From contig JAGOEM010000005.1 in the NCBI GenBank assembly GCA_017997715.1, forward strand, positions 1 to 48,605: a stretch of DNA of 48,605 bases. Reading direction: 5' to 3'. The stretch is from Ottowia sp. (GTDB taxonomy: Bacteria > Pseudomonadota > Gammaproteobacteria > Burkholderiales > Burkholderiaceae_C). Made by a program: the position numbers and the translations under genes. The number at the start of each line of letters is the position of its first letter. Within the stretch, counting starts at the first letter, position 1. The notes beneath the pieces were generated by a model. It was not told the origin of the DNA. It saw only the letters and a list, made by a program, of their open reading frames with translations, and ran no database searches. Shown here one piece after another: positions 1 to 8,694 of the stretch.

Positions 1-33
1 GCGCAGCGAGAGGGTGGCGGAAGGTGCGGTCAT
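1..33 (-). CDS. Start of an unidentified gene, cut by window edge
   Basis: An ATG at 33-31 on the minus strand opens a frame to the window edge (MTAPSATLSLR, 11 residues). It lies 13 bp after the iorB stop and has an AGAGG ribosome-binding site about 8 bases upstream, so it is probably the next gene of the ior operon. Too little is visible to name a product. Confidence 0.4.
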   Translation of the reverse strand, partial: MTAPSATLSLR

Positions 34-46
34 CGTCGTTGCCTCT

Positions 47-1552
47 TCAGGTCAATGCGTGCTGCGCCAGCGCGGCCTGCAGCTTGTGGCCATGCTCGTC
101 GGCCAGCGCCGCGTCGCGCAGTTCGCGCAACGTGGCCGGTGCCAGCGCCGCGCCCGCGCGTGCGGCCGCGCGCATCACGGTGTCGTAGTTGCGCAGACCG
201 CGCTCGTGCGTGTCGCCGTAGCCCTTGACCAGCCGCTGGCATTGCGCGATTTCCACCGCCAGCGCCGGGTTGTGCGACGCGGTGGCAGCGATGCGCTGCA
301 GCCATTCCTCGATGCGGCGGTTTTCCTCGGCGTAGCGCAGGGTCGACAGGCGCCAGCGTTTGCATGCAGCGACCATGCGCAGCATCAGGTAGCCGCGTAG
401 CGAACTGGTATTGAGCACGCGGCCGTGCTGCTTGAAGTCCTCGACCATCTTCTTCGGCCATGTGGAGTGCATGAGCCAGCGACCAATGCCGCCGGGCAGC
501 GTTTCGCAGATTTCCTGCAGGCGCGGGTGCAGGTACTCGTGGATGGCGAGCACCTGGCCCGGTTGCACGCCGGCCTCGCCACGCACACGCTCGAAGCGCG
601 TCGCGCGGGTCTTCAGGGCGGCCACGCGCGCCGTGTCTTCGTAGCACATCCACAGCGCGAGGTGGCGCGCGGTTTCGCGCAGCAGGCGGTGGGCGTCGTC
701 GCCCAATGGCGCAATGGCGGCCATGCGGTCGAGGTACAGACCGGCATAGGCCGGATCCTGGTAGTCGATGAGGCGGCGCACGCCTTCGAACAGGAAGTCG
801 TGCGCGGGCAGTGGAAAGTCTCGCTGAACGCGTTCGACCAGTGCGCGCACAGCCGGATGGCGCGGCTGCGGGGCGGGCGCGGCGGCGCGCTCCACGTTGG
901 ATGGTTCGCCGTCATCGCCGTCCTGTGCGCGGTCGAAGGCCGCGCCGAAGGCCTTGAGGCTGGGCTTGACGCCCACGCCACCGCGCTCGATCGTGGCTTC
1001 GAACTGCGCGCGGCTGAAAGGCAGCACGCCCGCGCCTGCCAGCGCGCCGAACAGCACGGCGCTGATCACGCTGCCCGAGGCTTCGGCGGCCTGCGCCATG
1101 TCGAAGCGGATGAAGCGCTTGGCGGCGCGCGCGGTGTGGGCAAGCAGTTGAGAGGGATCGACGCGGCCGTCACCCATCGCGCTTTTTTCGGCGATGGAGA
1201 ACACGCGGTGCGTCGACGCGATCAGCGTGGTGCGGTCGCGCGTGACCAGGCCGCGCTGCACCGCGCGGCCGGCTTCCATGAGCTCGGAGGCGAGCACCAC
1301 GTCGACATCGCCCGGCAGCGGCATCAGCGCGAGCACGGGCTGTCCGCCATCGGCATGCGCCTGCGCATCGGGGTACAGCTCGACGTAGTAGATGGTCGCG
1401 CCGGTGCGCTGGGCCACGCCTGGCACCGAGGTGGTCTGGGCGATGTAGCCGTTGACTTCGCCCATGTCGACGATCCAGTCGGCCAGCACGCCGCCGCCCT
1501 CCCCACCCATGGCGAGGATGGCGATCTTGATGGGTTGGACCTGGTTCGTCAT
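47..1552 (-). CDS. iorB: Indolepyruvate oxidoreductase beta subunit, long form (IorB-like)
   Basis: Predicted 501-aa partner of the IorA-like protein encoded just upstream. The N-terminal ~200 residues match the pyruvate/ketoisovalerate oxidoreductase gamma-domain fold (start IKIAILAMGGEGGGVLADW, then TTSVPGVAQRTGAT and an FGALAGAGVLPF stretch). The remaining ~300 residues form the helical extension found in long proteobacterial IorB proteins. By family, the complex oxidatively decarboxylates arylpyruvates (from Trp, Phe or Tyr) to arylacetyl-CoA with reduction of ferredoxin, in the cytoplasm. I chose the ATG at 1552 (MTNQVQ), which leaves a 4-bp gap after iorA; an upstream in-frame ATG at 1588 would overlap iorA. 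Product class is secure, substrate is inferred. Confidence 0.88.
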   Translation of the reverse strand: MTNQVQPIKIAILAMGGEGGGVLADWIVDMGEVNGYIAQTTSVPGVAQRTGATIYYVELYPDAQAHADGGQPVLALMPLPGDVDVVLASELMEAGRAVQRGLVTRDRTTLIASTHRVFSIAEKSAMGDGRVDPSQLLAHTARAAKRFIRFDMAQAAEASGSVISAVLFGALAGAGVLPFSRAQFEATIERGGVGVKPSLKAFGAAFDRAQDGDDGEPSNVERAAAPAPQPRHPAVRALVERVQRDFPLPAHDFLFEGVRRLIDYQDPAYAGLYLDRMAAIAPLGDDAHRLLRETARHLALWMCYEDTARVAALKTRATRFERVRGEAGVQPGQVLAIHEYLHPRLQEICETLPGGIGRWLMHSTWPKKMVEDFKQHGRVLNTSSLRGYLMLRMVAACKRWRLSTLRYAEENRRIEEWLQRIAATASHNPALAVEIAQCQRLVKGYGDTHERGLRNYDTVMRAAARAGAALAPATLRELRDAALADEHGHKLQAALAQHALT

Positions 1553-1556
1553 GGCG

Positions 1557-3749
1557 TCAGAAGGCATAGGCATCGCGGCGGCGCGCATCGCGACGCTGCA
1601 GCCGGCCGATCAGCGCGGTGCGCACGCGCTGGCGGAATCGGTCCCAGCCGGTCGGATTGCTCACGACCTGCGCCTTGTAGAACGAGGGGCACAGCACGGC
1701 TGCGTGTGAGACGTCGCCACAGTTGCCGCAGCCGACGCAGCTGTCGAGCACGGTGGCGACGGGATCGACGCGCAGCGGATCGGGGTTGGGCTTGATCGAC
1801 AACGAAGGGCAGCCCGACAGGCGGATGCAAGAGTGGTCGCCGGTACAGGTGTCGGCATCGACGCCAAACTTCTCGCGCACCACGCGTTTGCCGTCGGCAA
1901 TGGCCTTGCGCACCAGCGGCTTTTCGCGGCGCTGTTTGTTGAGCATGCATTCCGACTGCGCGATGAGCACCTTGGGGCCCTTCGTCGCGGTGGTGAGCGC
2001 TTTTTTCAGCGCGTCGCGCATGCCCGCGACATCGTAGGTGCGACTTATCGTCTTCACCCATTCGACCCCGACGCCGCGCACGGCGCGCTCGATCTGGTGG
2101 CCGGTGCTGCGCGTGCGGTTGACGGCGGTCGACGAAAGAATGTCCTGCCCACCCGTGGCCGAGGTGTAGTGGTTGTCGACGATGATGGTGAGGTTGTCGC
2201 TCTTGTTGAAGACCGCGTTGGCCACGCCGCTGGTCAGGCCGTTGTGCCAGAAGCCACCATCGCCCATCATCGAGATGGCGCGTTTGCCCGCAGGTGCGTT
2301 GAGTGCCGCCGCGCCCGCACCACCCAGGCCGTAGCCCATGGTGGTGTTGCCGATGTTGAACGGCGGCAGGATGGAGAACAAATGGCAGCCGATGTCGGCG
2401 CTCACGTGGTGCGGACCGAGTTCGCGTTCGACCAGCTTCATGGCGCTGAAGATGGGGCGCTCAGGGCAGCCGGTGCAAAAGCCCGGCGGGCGTGCATGCA
2501 CCACGTCCCCGAGTGCCGCCGACGGCAGCGCGGGTTCGGGTGCGTCTTCGACGCCGATGGCCGCCACTTCCTTCAGCGGAATCACCTTGCGCACCGGCGC
2601 GGGCACGGGCACTGGCGCGATACGTTCGTAGCGCTCGCAGAAGGTGCGTGCGCCCTTGAGCAGTTCAAGCGCCGTGTATTCGCCAGCCACGGGCAACATG
2701 TCCTTGCCGTGCAGCGCGGCGCTGGCGCCGGCCTGGCGCAGGATGGTGGCGAGGTTCTGCTCGACAAAGTTGGGCTGGCCTTCTTCCACCACCAGCACGG
2801 CACGCTTGTCCTTGCAGAAGCGGATCACTTCGCTCTCGATGACGGGGTACGCCACGTTCATCACATACAGCGGCACCTGCGTGTTGCCGTATACGTCGGC
2901 CAGGCCCAGGCGTTCGAGCGCGCGCAGCAGCGTGTTGTAGCAGCCACCCTGCACGATGATGCCGATCTCGTCGGCGTCTTCCGAGAAGAATTCGTTGAGC
3001 CGCCGCTCCTCGATGAAGCGCACGGCGGCGGGCCAGCGGTCTTTCACCTTCTCCTGCTCATGCATGAAGCTGGCGGGCGGCAGCACGATGCGGCTCACGT
3101 CGCGCTGCGGGTTCTCCAGGGCGTCTTTCAGCCCGAAGCTGGCACGCTGGTTGTCGCGTGCGATGAAGTGGCCGTGCACGTGACAGGCACGGATGCGCAG
3201 TTGCAGCATCACCGGCGTGTGGCTGGCCTCGGAGAGCTCGAAACCCTGCTTGACCGCCGCGACGATGCTCGGCAGGTTGGGGCGCGGGTCGAGCAACCAG
3301 ATCTGCGACTTCATCGCGAACGCGTGGCTGCGCTCTTGCATGATCGACGAGCCTTCGCCGTAGTCCTCGCCCACGATGATGAGCGCCCCGCCGGTGACGC
3401 CGCCTGATGCGAGGTTGGCCAATGCGTCGGAAGCCACATTGGTGCCGACGGTGGCCTTGAAGGTGACGGCGCCGCGCAGCGGATAGTTGACCGATGCGGC
3501 CAGCGTAGCGGCTGCGGTCGCTTCACTGGCGCTGCTTTCGAAGCGGATGCCGTATTCGGACAGGATGTCTTGCGCGTCGGCCAGCACGTCCATCAAGTGC
3601 GAGATCGGTGCGCCCTGGTACCCGGCGACGTAGTTCACGCCCGACTCCAGCAGCGCCTTGGTCACGGCAAGAATCCCCTCGCCGCGAAACAGCTCGCCGT
3701 CGCCAAGGCGCAGCTTCTTCACTTCTTCAACGAAAGAACGTTCTGCCAT
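1557..3749 (-). CDS. iorA: Indolepyruvate ferredoxin oxidoreductase alpha subunit (IorA-like)
   Basis: Predicted 730-aa thiamine-diphosphate enzyme. The N-terminal pyrimidine-binding part starts near GEGILAVTKALLESG, and the thiamine-PP-binding part carries GDGGFWHNG. The sequence PGFCTGCPERP near the middle is characteristic of IorA. Two Cys clusters near the C-terminus (CTGDHSCIRLSGCPS and CVGCGNC...CPS) indicate bound 4Fe-4S centres. With IorB it should convert arylpyruvates to arylacetyl-CoA and reduced ferredoxin. The start at 3749 (MAERSF) is preferred over an upstream in-frame start, 11 codons earlier, that would run into the palindrome at 3777-3796. It is divergent from a MarR regulator, which suggests ligand-controlled expression. 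Confidence 0.93.
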   Translation of the reverse strand: MAERSFVEEVKKLRLGDGELFRGEGILAVTKALLESGVNYVAGYQGAPISHLMDVLADAQDILSEYGIRFESSASEATAAATLAASVNYPLRGAVTFKATVGTNVASDALANLASGGVTGGALIIVGEDYGEGSSIMQERSHAFAMKSQIWLLDPRPNLPSIVAAVKQGFELSEASHTPVMLQLRIRACHVHGHFIARDNQRASFGLKDALENPQRDVSRIVLPPASFMHEQEKVKDRWPAAVRFIEERRLNEFFSEDADEIGIIVQGGCYNTLLRALERLGLADVYGNTQVPLYVMNVAYPVIESEVIRFCKDKRAVLVVEEGQPNFVEQNLATILRQAGASAALHGKDMLPVAGEYTALELLKGARTFCERYERIAPVPVPAPVRKVIPLKEVAAIGVEDAPEPALPSAALGDVVHARPPGFCTGCPERPIFSAMKLVERELGPHHVSADIGCHLFSILPPFNIGNTTMGYGLGGAGAAALNAPAGKRAISMMGDGGFWHNGLTSGVANAVFNKSDNLTIIVDNHYTSATGGQDILSSTAVNRTRSTGHQIERAVRGVGVEWVKTISRTYDVAGMRDALKKALTTATKGPKVLIAQSECMLNKQRREKPLVRKAIADGKRVVREKFGVDADTCTGDHSCIRLSGCPSLSIKPNPDPLRVDPVATVLDSCVGCGNCGDVSHAAVLCPSFYKAQVVSNPTGWDRFRQRVRTALIGRLQRRDARRRDAYAF

Positions 3750-3776
3750 CGTGGTCCGCGATTCGGTACGCGCTAT

Positions 3777-3796
3777 TTGCATCCAAATGGATATAA
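3777..3796. promoter_or_regulatory. Palindrome, candidate MarR operator
   Basis: The core ATCCA-AA-TGGAT is a perfect inverted repeat (3781-3792), extended by TT and AA at the outer ends (3777-3796). It lies 28-47 bp upstream of the iorA start, between iorA and the divergent MarR gene. Size and position fit a MarR-family dimer site that would control both genes; binding is inferred. Confidence 0.5.
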
Positions 3797-3896
3797 CTGG
3801 CAGTTTATTGTTTAGGCCTAAAGATTTCCAGCGCTTGTACTAGGTGCTTTCCCGAATGTCTGGCATCCTTTGTGAATCAGTTTGTTTCTGCCACCC

Positions 3897-4376
3897 ATGT
3901 CCAAAACCCTGGCCGCTTTCCCATTCGTCGATGACTACCTCCCCGCCTTGCTGGCGCAGGCCAGCCAGCTGATATCGGGAGAGTTCCATCGCGTCGTCGT
4001 CGAGCAGGGATTCACCGTGAGCGAGTGGCGGGTGCTGGCTTCCCTTGCCGACGGCCATGCGATGTCCACCGGCGAGCTGGCCCGCATCTCGGTCACCACC
4101 CAACCGACGGTGACGCGGGTGATCAACCGATTCGAGAAGCAGGGCGACGTGGTGCGGATCGACGATGCGAACGACCGCCGCGTGACGCTGGTGCGCATAA
4201 CACCCAGCGGGCTGCGCCTGGTGGCGGATCTGATTACTTTGGCTCGCGCGCACGAGGCGCGGGTTCTGCAACCGTTTGGCGTACAGCGCTCGGCCGAACT
4301 CAAGCAGGCGCTCAAGGAGATCGTGGCCTTGCACCAGCCGGTTGATCCATCGATGGAACCGGGCGAGGCGGGTTAG
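3897..4376 (+). CDS. MarR-family transcriptional regulator
   Basis: 159-aa winged-helix protein. The central part (MSTGELARISVTTQPTVTRV, then INRFEKQGDVVRIDDANDRR with RVTLVRITPSGL) contains the MarR recognition helix and the D-x-R-D/N-x-R wing motif. MarR proteins are dimeric and usually release DNA when they bind an aromatic ligand. It is divergent from iorAB, so arylpyruvates, arylacetates or their CoA esters are plausible effectors. The ATG at 3897 (MSKTL) is preferred over a TTG at 3882. Regulator class is secure, target and ligand are inferred. Confidence 0.9.
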   Translation: MSKTLAAFPFVDDYLPALLAQASQLISGEFHRVVVEQGFTVSEWRVLASLADGHAMSTGELARISVTTQPTVTRVINRFEKQGDVVRIDDANDRRVTLVRITPSGLRLVADLITLARAHEARVLQPFGVQRSAELKQALKEIVALHQPVDPSMEPGEAG

Positions 4377-4522
4377 GACGCGTACAGGCTCAGGCTCAGG
4401 CACCGCACGCCGCAGGATTGCGTGCAGCGCGCGATGCCAGTCCTCGGCAAGGCACAATTCACATGGGTGCTGCGTGCGCCGCGCCTGCGCCCTTCGAACG
4501 CAGGTCAACCCTGGAGACTTTT

Positions 4523-4864
4523 ATGCTTTACAAATTCAAATCCCAAGCCACTGCCGACGTGATCATGCTGCGCGAAAGCGCCGAGGAAATCCTGAAGACC
4601 ATTGGCAAGGAGCCGGGCGCCACCGGCATCGTGACCGTGGCGCAAATCCCTGGCGCGGTGGCTGCACTGAAGGCCGAGATTCAGCGCCGTGAAGCGGGCG
4701 CCCCCGCGCAGCACGCGCGCGACGATGTGGCCGACCAGGTGGGCGCCGACGATGCCGCCAAACACCAGGAAGAGCCCATTTCGCTGCGTCGCCGGGCCGC
4801 GCCGTTCATTGAAATGCTTGAACGCAGTGCGGCGGATGGCAAGGACGTGGTGTGGGGCGTTTGA
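4523..4864 (+). CDS. DUF1840 domain-containing protein
   Basis: 113-aa protein starting MLYKFKSQATADVIMLRE, with the pattern of the betaproteobacterial DUF1840 family: ADVIMLRESAEEIL, then a glycine/proline turn and a segment containing AQIPGAVAALKAEI. The acidic, low-complexity middle is followed by a conserved C-terminal LRRRAAPFIEMLERS. No signal peptide or membrane segment. A GGAG ribosome-binding site lies upstream of the ATG at 4523, which supports this start over a longer frame opening at 4418. Function is unknown; it appears to be a single-gene unit. Confidence 0.78.
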   Translation: MLYKFKSQATADVIMLRESAEEILKTIGKEPGATGIVTVAQIPGAVAALKAEIQRREAGAPAQHARDDVADQVGADDAAKHQEEPISLRRRAAPFIEMLERSAADGKDVVWGV

Positions 4865-5081
4865 AGCCGCACGCTATTTACTTGATAGCTACCAGCGCAC
4901 TACCAGCCTGCGCTGAATGCACATTCGGCATTGAATAGCTGAGGCCTGTGGCCGCCGTGCGCGGCCAGCGGGGCCTGGGCCGTGCGCTGCGCGGCGCGCC
5001 CAGCATGGCGGCAGATGCGTTGCGACAGGCCCGCACGCCGTCGTTCCGCGTGCTGTGCGCCGCGCCCTGAAAAGCTAAAAC

Positions 5082-5115
5082 AAAAAAACCGCGCGAGGCG
5101 GTCGCACTCGCGCGG
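5082..5115 (-). terminator. Rho-independent terminator of the Bug gene
   Basis: Read on the minus strand, perfect 9-bp arms (CCGCGCGAG at 5089-5097 and CTCGCGCGG at 5107-5115) with a 9-base loop are followed by seven T residues (A-run 5082-5088 on the plus strand). It lies 22 bp after the stop codon of the solute-binding protein gene. Confidence 0.88.
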
Positions 5116-5137
5116 TGGGGTCGAAGCGCTGAAACGC

Positions 5138-6127
5138 TCAGTCAGCGTACTGGTCGGCCGCCTTGATGACCGTGCCCCACTTGGCCACTTCGGACTGCAC
5201 GAATTTCTTGTGCTCGGCCGAGTTGGCGCGCGCATCGGTCACCACGATGGCGCCCAGCGCTTCCTCGCTCTTGATGAACTGCGGATCCTTCAGGGCCACT
5301 TTCAGCGCGTCGTTCAGCGTCTTGACGACCGCAGCCGGCGTACCCTTGGGTGCGTACAGGCCGTGCCAGATCGACACGTTGAAGCCCTTCATGCCAACCT
5401 CGTCCAGCGTCGGCAGGTCTTTGTACAGGGGCGGCTGCGTCACGCGCTTGGGCGTGGTCATGGCATAGGCCTTGATCTTCTTGGCGTCGATCTGCTGGGT
5501 AGTGTTGGTGGTCTGGTCGCACATGATGTCGACCTGGCCGCCCATCAGGTCGGTCATGGCGGGGGCGGTGCCTTTGTAGGGCACGGTGGTCATCTCGGTC
5601 TTCAGCGCCTGCTGGAACATCAGGCCGCACAGGTGCGAGGCCGACCCCAGGCCGGCGTTGGCCAGGTTGACCTTGCCTTTGCTCTGGGCGATCCAGGCGG
5701 TCAGTTCCTTGAAGTTGTTGGCTGGCAGGGTGGGCTTGCCCACGACGACCATGGGCACTTCGTTGATCAGGCCGGCGAATTCGAATTCGTCCACCACGTA
5801 GGGCAGCTTGCGGTACAGCGCGGGCGTGGTAGCCATGCCGACGTGCGTGACCAGCAGCGTGTAGCCATCGGGCGCGGCGCGAAATGCCTTGGCGGTGCCG
5901 ATCGAGCTGCCCGCACCGGCGGCGTTGTCGATCACGATGGTGGCGCCATTCAACGGCTTGCGCAGGGCTTCCGCCAGATCGCGCGCCACCTTGTCGGTGG
6001 GGCCGCCCGCGGCGAACGGGACGATGATCGTAATGGCCTTGCCGGGCGCCGGGAACGACTGTGCGTGAGCACCCAGTGCCAGCATGGCGGCGCCGGCGGC
6101 AAGGGTCAGCTTGAAGAATGCGGACAT
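5138..6127 (-). CDS. Bug/TctC-family tripartite tricarboxylate transporter substrate-binding protein
   Basis: 329-aa periplasmic binding protein. The N-terminus is a Sec signal peptide (MSAFFKLTLAAGAAML, cleavage after ALGAHA). The mature protein begins with the Bug hallmark FPAPGKAITIIVPFAAGGPTD and continues with ARDLAEALRKPL, DNAAGAGSSIGTAKA, AAPDGYTLL and VPYKGTAPAMTDLMGGQVD. Family members bind small carboxylic or amino acids for TTT transporters or signalling. No TctA/TctB membrane partners are nearby, so it is one of the many orphan Bug proteins of Burkholderiales. An AGGAG site precedes the start and a strong terminator follows. Ligand cannot be predicted. Confidence 0.93.
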   Translation of the reverse strand: MSAFFKLTLAAGAAMLALGAHAQSFPAPGKAITIIVPFAAGGPTDKVARDLAEALRKPLNGATIVIDNAAGAGSSIGTAKAFRAAPDGYTLLVTHVGMATTPALYRKLPYVVDEFEFAGLINEVPMVVVGKPTLPANNFKELTAWIAQSKGKVNLANAGLGSASHLCGLMFQQALKTEMTTVPYKGTAPAMTDLMGGQVDIMCDQTTNTTQQIDAKKIKAYAMTTPKRVTQPPLYKDLPTLDEVGMKGFNVSIWHGLYAPKGTPAAVVKTLNDALKVALKDPQFIKSEEALGAIVVTDARANSAEHKKFVQSEVAKWGTVIKAADQYAD

Positions 6128-6152
6128 TGAGTTAACTCCTGAAAAATCAAAA

Positions 6153-6211
6153 GGGGTACCCCGTCGATATTACCGACAGAAAACGGGGTAATCACCCGTT
6201 GTTTCACGGGG
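6153..6211. promoter_or_regulatory. Repeated GGGG/CCCC motifs upstream of the Bug gene
   Basis: A perfect 10-bp palindrome GGGGTACCCC (6153-6162) is followed by ACGGG (6183-6187) facing CCCGT (6195-6199) and another ACGGGG (6206-6211). The same heptamer ACGGGGT therefore occurs three times in alternating orientation within 60 bp of the promoter region. This looks like a multi-site operator; the regulator is unknown. Confidence 0.35.
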
Positions 6212-6339
6212 TTAGCCCTGATAAAGGTCTTTTTCTGGCGCCCTGATCTGGCGCAGGTCATCGCCCCGCTACGGGCGTGGCATTGCCATGCAATACGGGC
6301 GGCCGCCAGCGGGCCAAGGGCGCCCGGCGCGCTGCCCGG

Positions 6340-7593
6340 TCAGCGGTAGCTGCGCGCGTCCTCGATCACCTTGCCGTCGTTTGGCAGGCTGCCTGGGGCC
6401 ACCAGTTCGACGTCGCTGCGCAGCTTGGTCACGTCGCGCACGGCTTCGCTCAGGCGCTGTTGCAGCGCGGCATCGGCAACGGCTTCGGCGCGCAGCAGCA
6501 TGCGGTCGTCGGCCATTTCGCCGCTGACCACCAGGCGGGCGCGCTGCACTTCAGGAAAGCGCCGCACGATTTCGGCCACCTGGCCTGGGTGCACGAACAT
6601 GCCGCGCACCTTGGTGGTCTGATCGGCGCGGCCCAGCCAGCCCTTGATGCGCGCGTTGGTGCGCCCGGTGGGGCACGTACCGGCCAGCACGGCGGACAAA
6701 TCCCCCGTGCCAAAGCGCACCAGGGGGTAATCGGGGTTCAGCACGGTGACGACCACCTCGCCCACCTCGCCTTCGGGCACGACATCGCCCGTGCCGGGGC
6801 GCACGATCTCGACGATCACGCCTTCGTCCAGCACCAGGCCTTCGCGTGCGGCGGTTTCATAGGCGATCAGGCCGACATCGGCCGTGGCGTAGCTTTGGTA
6901 GGCGGCCACGCCGCGCTCGGCAAACCAGTCGCGCAGCGACGGCGGACAGGCTTCGCCGCTGACCATGGCCTTGGTCAGGCTGCGCACGTCGCTGCCGGCC
7001 TCTGCCGCTTTTTCCAGCAGGATGCGCAGGAAGCTGGGGGTGCCGGTGTAGCCCGCGGGGCGCAGCTCGGCAATGGCTTGCAGTTGCTGCTCGGTCTGGC
7101 CGGTGCCGGCCGGAAACACGGTGCAGCCCACCGCGCGGGCGCCGCTTTCCATGATGAAGGCGCCGGGCGTCATGTGGTAGCTGAACGCGTTGTGCGCCAG
7201 ATCGCCCGCGCGAAAGCCGGCGGCGAACATCGCGCGGCCGGTGCGCCAGTAATCGGTGGCCACGCCTTCGGGCTCGTAGATCGGGCCGGGGCTGGCAAAC
7301 ACGCGCTGCATCAGCGCGCCGTAGGGCGTGGCGGCAAAGCCGCCAAAGGCATCCTGCCCCGCGGCGCGGCTGGCGCGCTGGCGTTCCAGCAGTTCGCTCT
7401 TGCGCGTGACGGGCAGGCGCGCCAGCGCTTCGCGCGTGTGGATCGCCTGCGCGTCCACGCCCGCCAGAATTTCCGCGAAGGCGCGGCTGTGTTGCTGCGC
7501 GCGCGCAATGTGGGCCGGCAAAGCGGCCAGCAGCGCGGCTTCGCGCTCGGCGGGGGCGCGCGTCTCCAGGCTGTCGAAATACTCAGCACTCAT
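6340..7593 (-). CDS. PaaK-like adenylate-forming CoA ligase
   Basis: 417-aa member of the phenylacetate-CoA ligase family, close to its usual length (~420-440). Visible features are the N-terminal YFDSLETRAPAEREAAL and LPVTRKSELLERQ segments typical of PaaK, the YTGTPSFL region, the adenylate-binding YATADVGLIAYE in place of the usual YG-x-TE motif, and the hinge stretch RFGTGDLS followed by GRADQTTKVRGMFVHP. The predicted reaction is ATP-dependent activation of an aromatic or other carboxylate to its CoA thioester. It is the last gene of the operon starting at 15015, separated from livF by a palindromic repeat. The exact acid is unknown. Confidence 0.85.
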   Translation of the reverse strand: MSAEYFDSLETRAPAEREAALLAALPAHIARAQQHSRAFAEILAGVDAQAIHTREALARLPVTRKSELLERQRASRAAGQDAFGGFAATPYGALMQRVFASPGPIYEPEGVATDYWRTGRAMFAAGFRAGDLAHNAFSYHMTPGAFIMESGARAVGCTVFPAGTGQTEQQLQAIAELRPAGYTGTPSFLRILLEKAAEAGSDVRSLTKAMVSGEACPPSLRDWFAERGVAAYQSYATADVGLIAYETAAREGLVLDEGVIVEIVRPGTGDVVPEGEVGEVVVTVLNPDYPLVRFGTGDLSAVLAGTCPTGRTNARIKGWLGRADQTTKVRGMFVHPGQVAEIVRRFPEVQRARLVVSGEMADDRMLLRAEAVADAALQQRLSEAVRDVTKLRSDVELVAPGSLPNDGKVIEDARSYR

Positions 7594-7617
7594 GGATGCA
7601 CCTTGTCGGATACTATG

Positions 7618-7674
7618 ATTTATATAGCTGCCCGCGCAGTATTGGCGGGCGCTAAAGCCTTGAATGATTCAAAT
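7618..7674. repeat. Dispersed palindromic repeat, family A
   Basis: Contains the family core ATAGCTGCCCGCGC, a variable centre and GGCGGGCGCTAAAGCC. It fills the gap between livF and the PaaK-like gene and can fold into a hairpin. Same family as the other family A copies in the window. Confidence 0.75.
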
Positions 7675-7707
7675 ACCTGGGTCAGCTTTGCGCCGTGGCG
7701 GTACGGC

Positions 7708-8559
7708 TCAGGCCAGCCAGCGCTTGCGCCGCTTGTAGCTCTTGACGTCCTTGAAGCTCTTGCGTTCGCCACCGCCCACGCCCAGGTAAAACTCTTTCAC
7801 GTCTTCGTTGCTGGCCAGGTCGCTTGCGCGGCCGTCCATCACGATGCGCCCGCTTTCCATGATGTAGCCGTAGTCGGCGTACTTCAGCGCCATGTTGGTG
7901 TTCTGTTCAGCCAGCAGAAAGGTGACCTTCTCGCGCTGGTTCAAATCCTTGACGATGTTGAACACCTCTTCCACGATCTGCGGCGCCAGGCCCATCGAGG
8001 GTTCGTCCAGCAGCACCATGTTCGGATTGGTCATCAGCGCGCGGCCAATGGCGCACATCTGTTGCTCGCCGCCCGAGGTGTACGCCGCCTGGCTGGTGCG
8101 GCGCGTCTTCAGGCGCGGAAAGTAGTTGTAGACCTTTTCCAGGTTGGCCGCGATCTCGCCCTTGTCGGTGCGCGTGTAGGAGCCGGTCAGCAGGTTTTCT
8201 TCGATCGTCAGGTGGGCGAAGCAGTGACGGCCTTCCATCACCTGCACCACGCCGCGCTTGACCAGGTCGGCGGGGCTGAGGTTCTCTATCCGCTCGCCCT
8301 TGTATTCGATGGTGCCCTTGGTGACTTCGCCGCGTTCGCCCTTGAGCAGGTTGGACACCGCGCGCAGCGTGGTCGTCTTGCCCGCGCCGTTGCCGCCCAG
8401 AATGGCGACGATGCCACCCTGAGGCACGCTGACCGAGACGCCCTTGAGCACCAGGATCACGTGGTTGTAGATCACCTCGATGCCGTTGACGACCAGCAAA
8501 GGGGGTGGCGCTGCGGGCGCTGCCGCAGTCGGCTCATGAAGGGTGGCGGATGAGGTCAT
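7708..8559 (-). CDS. livF: Branched-chain-type ABC transporter ATP-binding protein LivF
   Basis: 283-aa ATPase. Walker A is GGNGAGKTT, the signature is SGGEQQM, Walker B is MVLLDEPSMGL, and the LAEQN switch histidine position is replaced by Gln as usual in LivF. The length exceeds typical LivF (~235) because of an Ala/Pro-rich N-terminal leader (~25 residues) and a basic C-terminal tail (KSFKDVKSYKRRKRWLA). The ATG at 8559 is preferred to an upstream in-frame start. It would pair with LivG on the LivHM membrane dimer. It follows livK in the same operon after a 135-bp gap with a stem-loop. Confidence 0.92.
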   Translation of the reverse strand: MTSSATLHEPTAAAPAAPPPLLVVNGIEVIYNHVILVLKGVSVSVPQGGIVAILGGNGAGKTTTLRAVSNLLKGERGEVTKGTIEYKGERIENLSPADLVKRGVVQVMEGRHCFAHLTIEENLLTGSYTRTDKGEIAANLEKVYNYFPRLKTRRTSQAAYTSGGEQQMCAIGRALMTNPNMVLLDEPSMGLAPQIVEEVFNIVKDLNQREKVTFLLAEQNTNMALKYADYGYIMESGRIVMDGRASDLASNEDVKEFYLGVGGGERKSFKDVKSYKRRKRWLA

Positions 8560-8651
8560 GAAGGGACTTTTTTCCAGGGGCTCACCAACATCGGCCGACC
8601 AGGGGCCTGGCCCCCCGGTCTGCAAAAAGCGCCTGCGCGAAAGCTCAAGCC

Positions 8652-8682
8652 GGCGTTGGGCAGCGTGTGCCGGCCCAACGCC
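8652..8682. other. Intercistronic stem-loop between livK and livF
   Basis: Perfect 9-bp arms GGCGTTGGG (8652-8660) and CCCAACGCC (8674-8682) with a 13-base loop and no T-run. It sits 12 bp after the livK stop. Such hairpins often stabilise the abundant binding-protein mRNA or cause partial termination. Confidence 0.55.
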
Positions 8683-8694
8683 AGGTCAAGGCGA

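Noticed and set aside
4418..4522. Longer start for the DUF1840 gene
   Set aside because: The additional 35 codons are not family-like and a good ribosome-binding site precedes the ATG at 4523.
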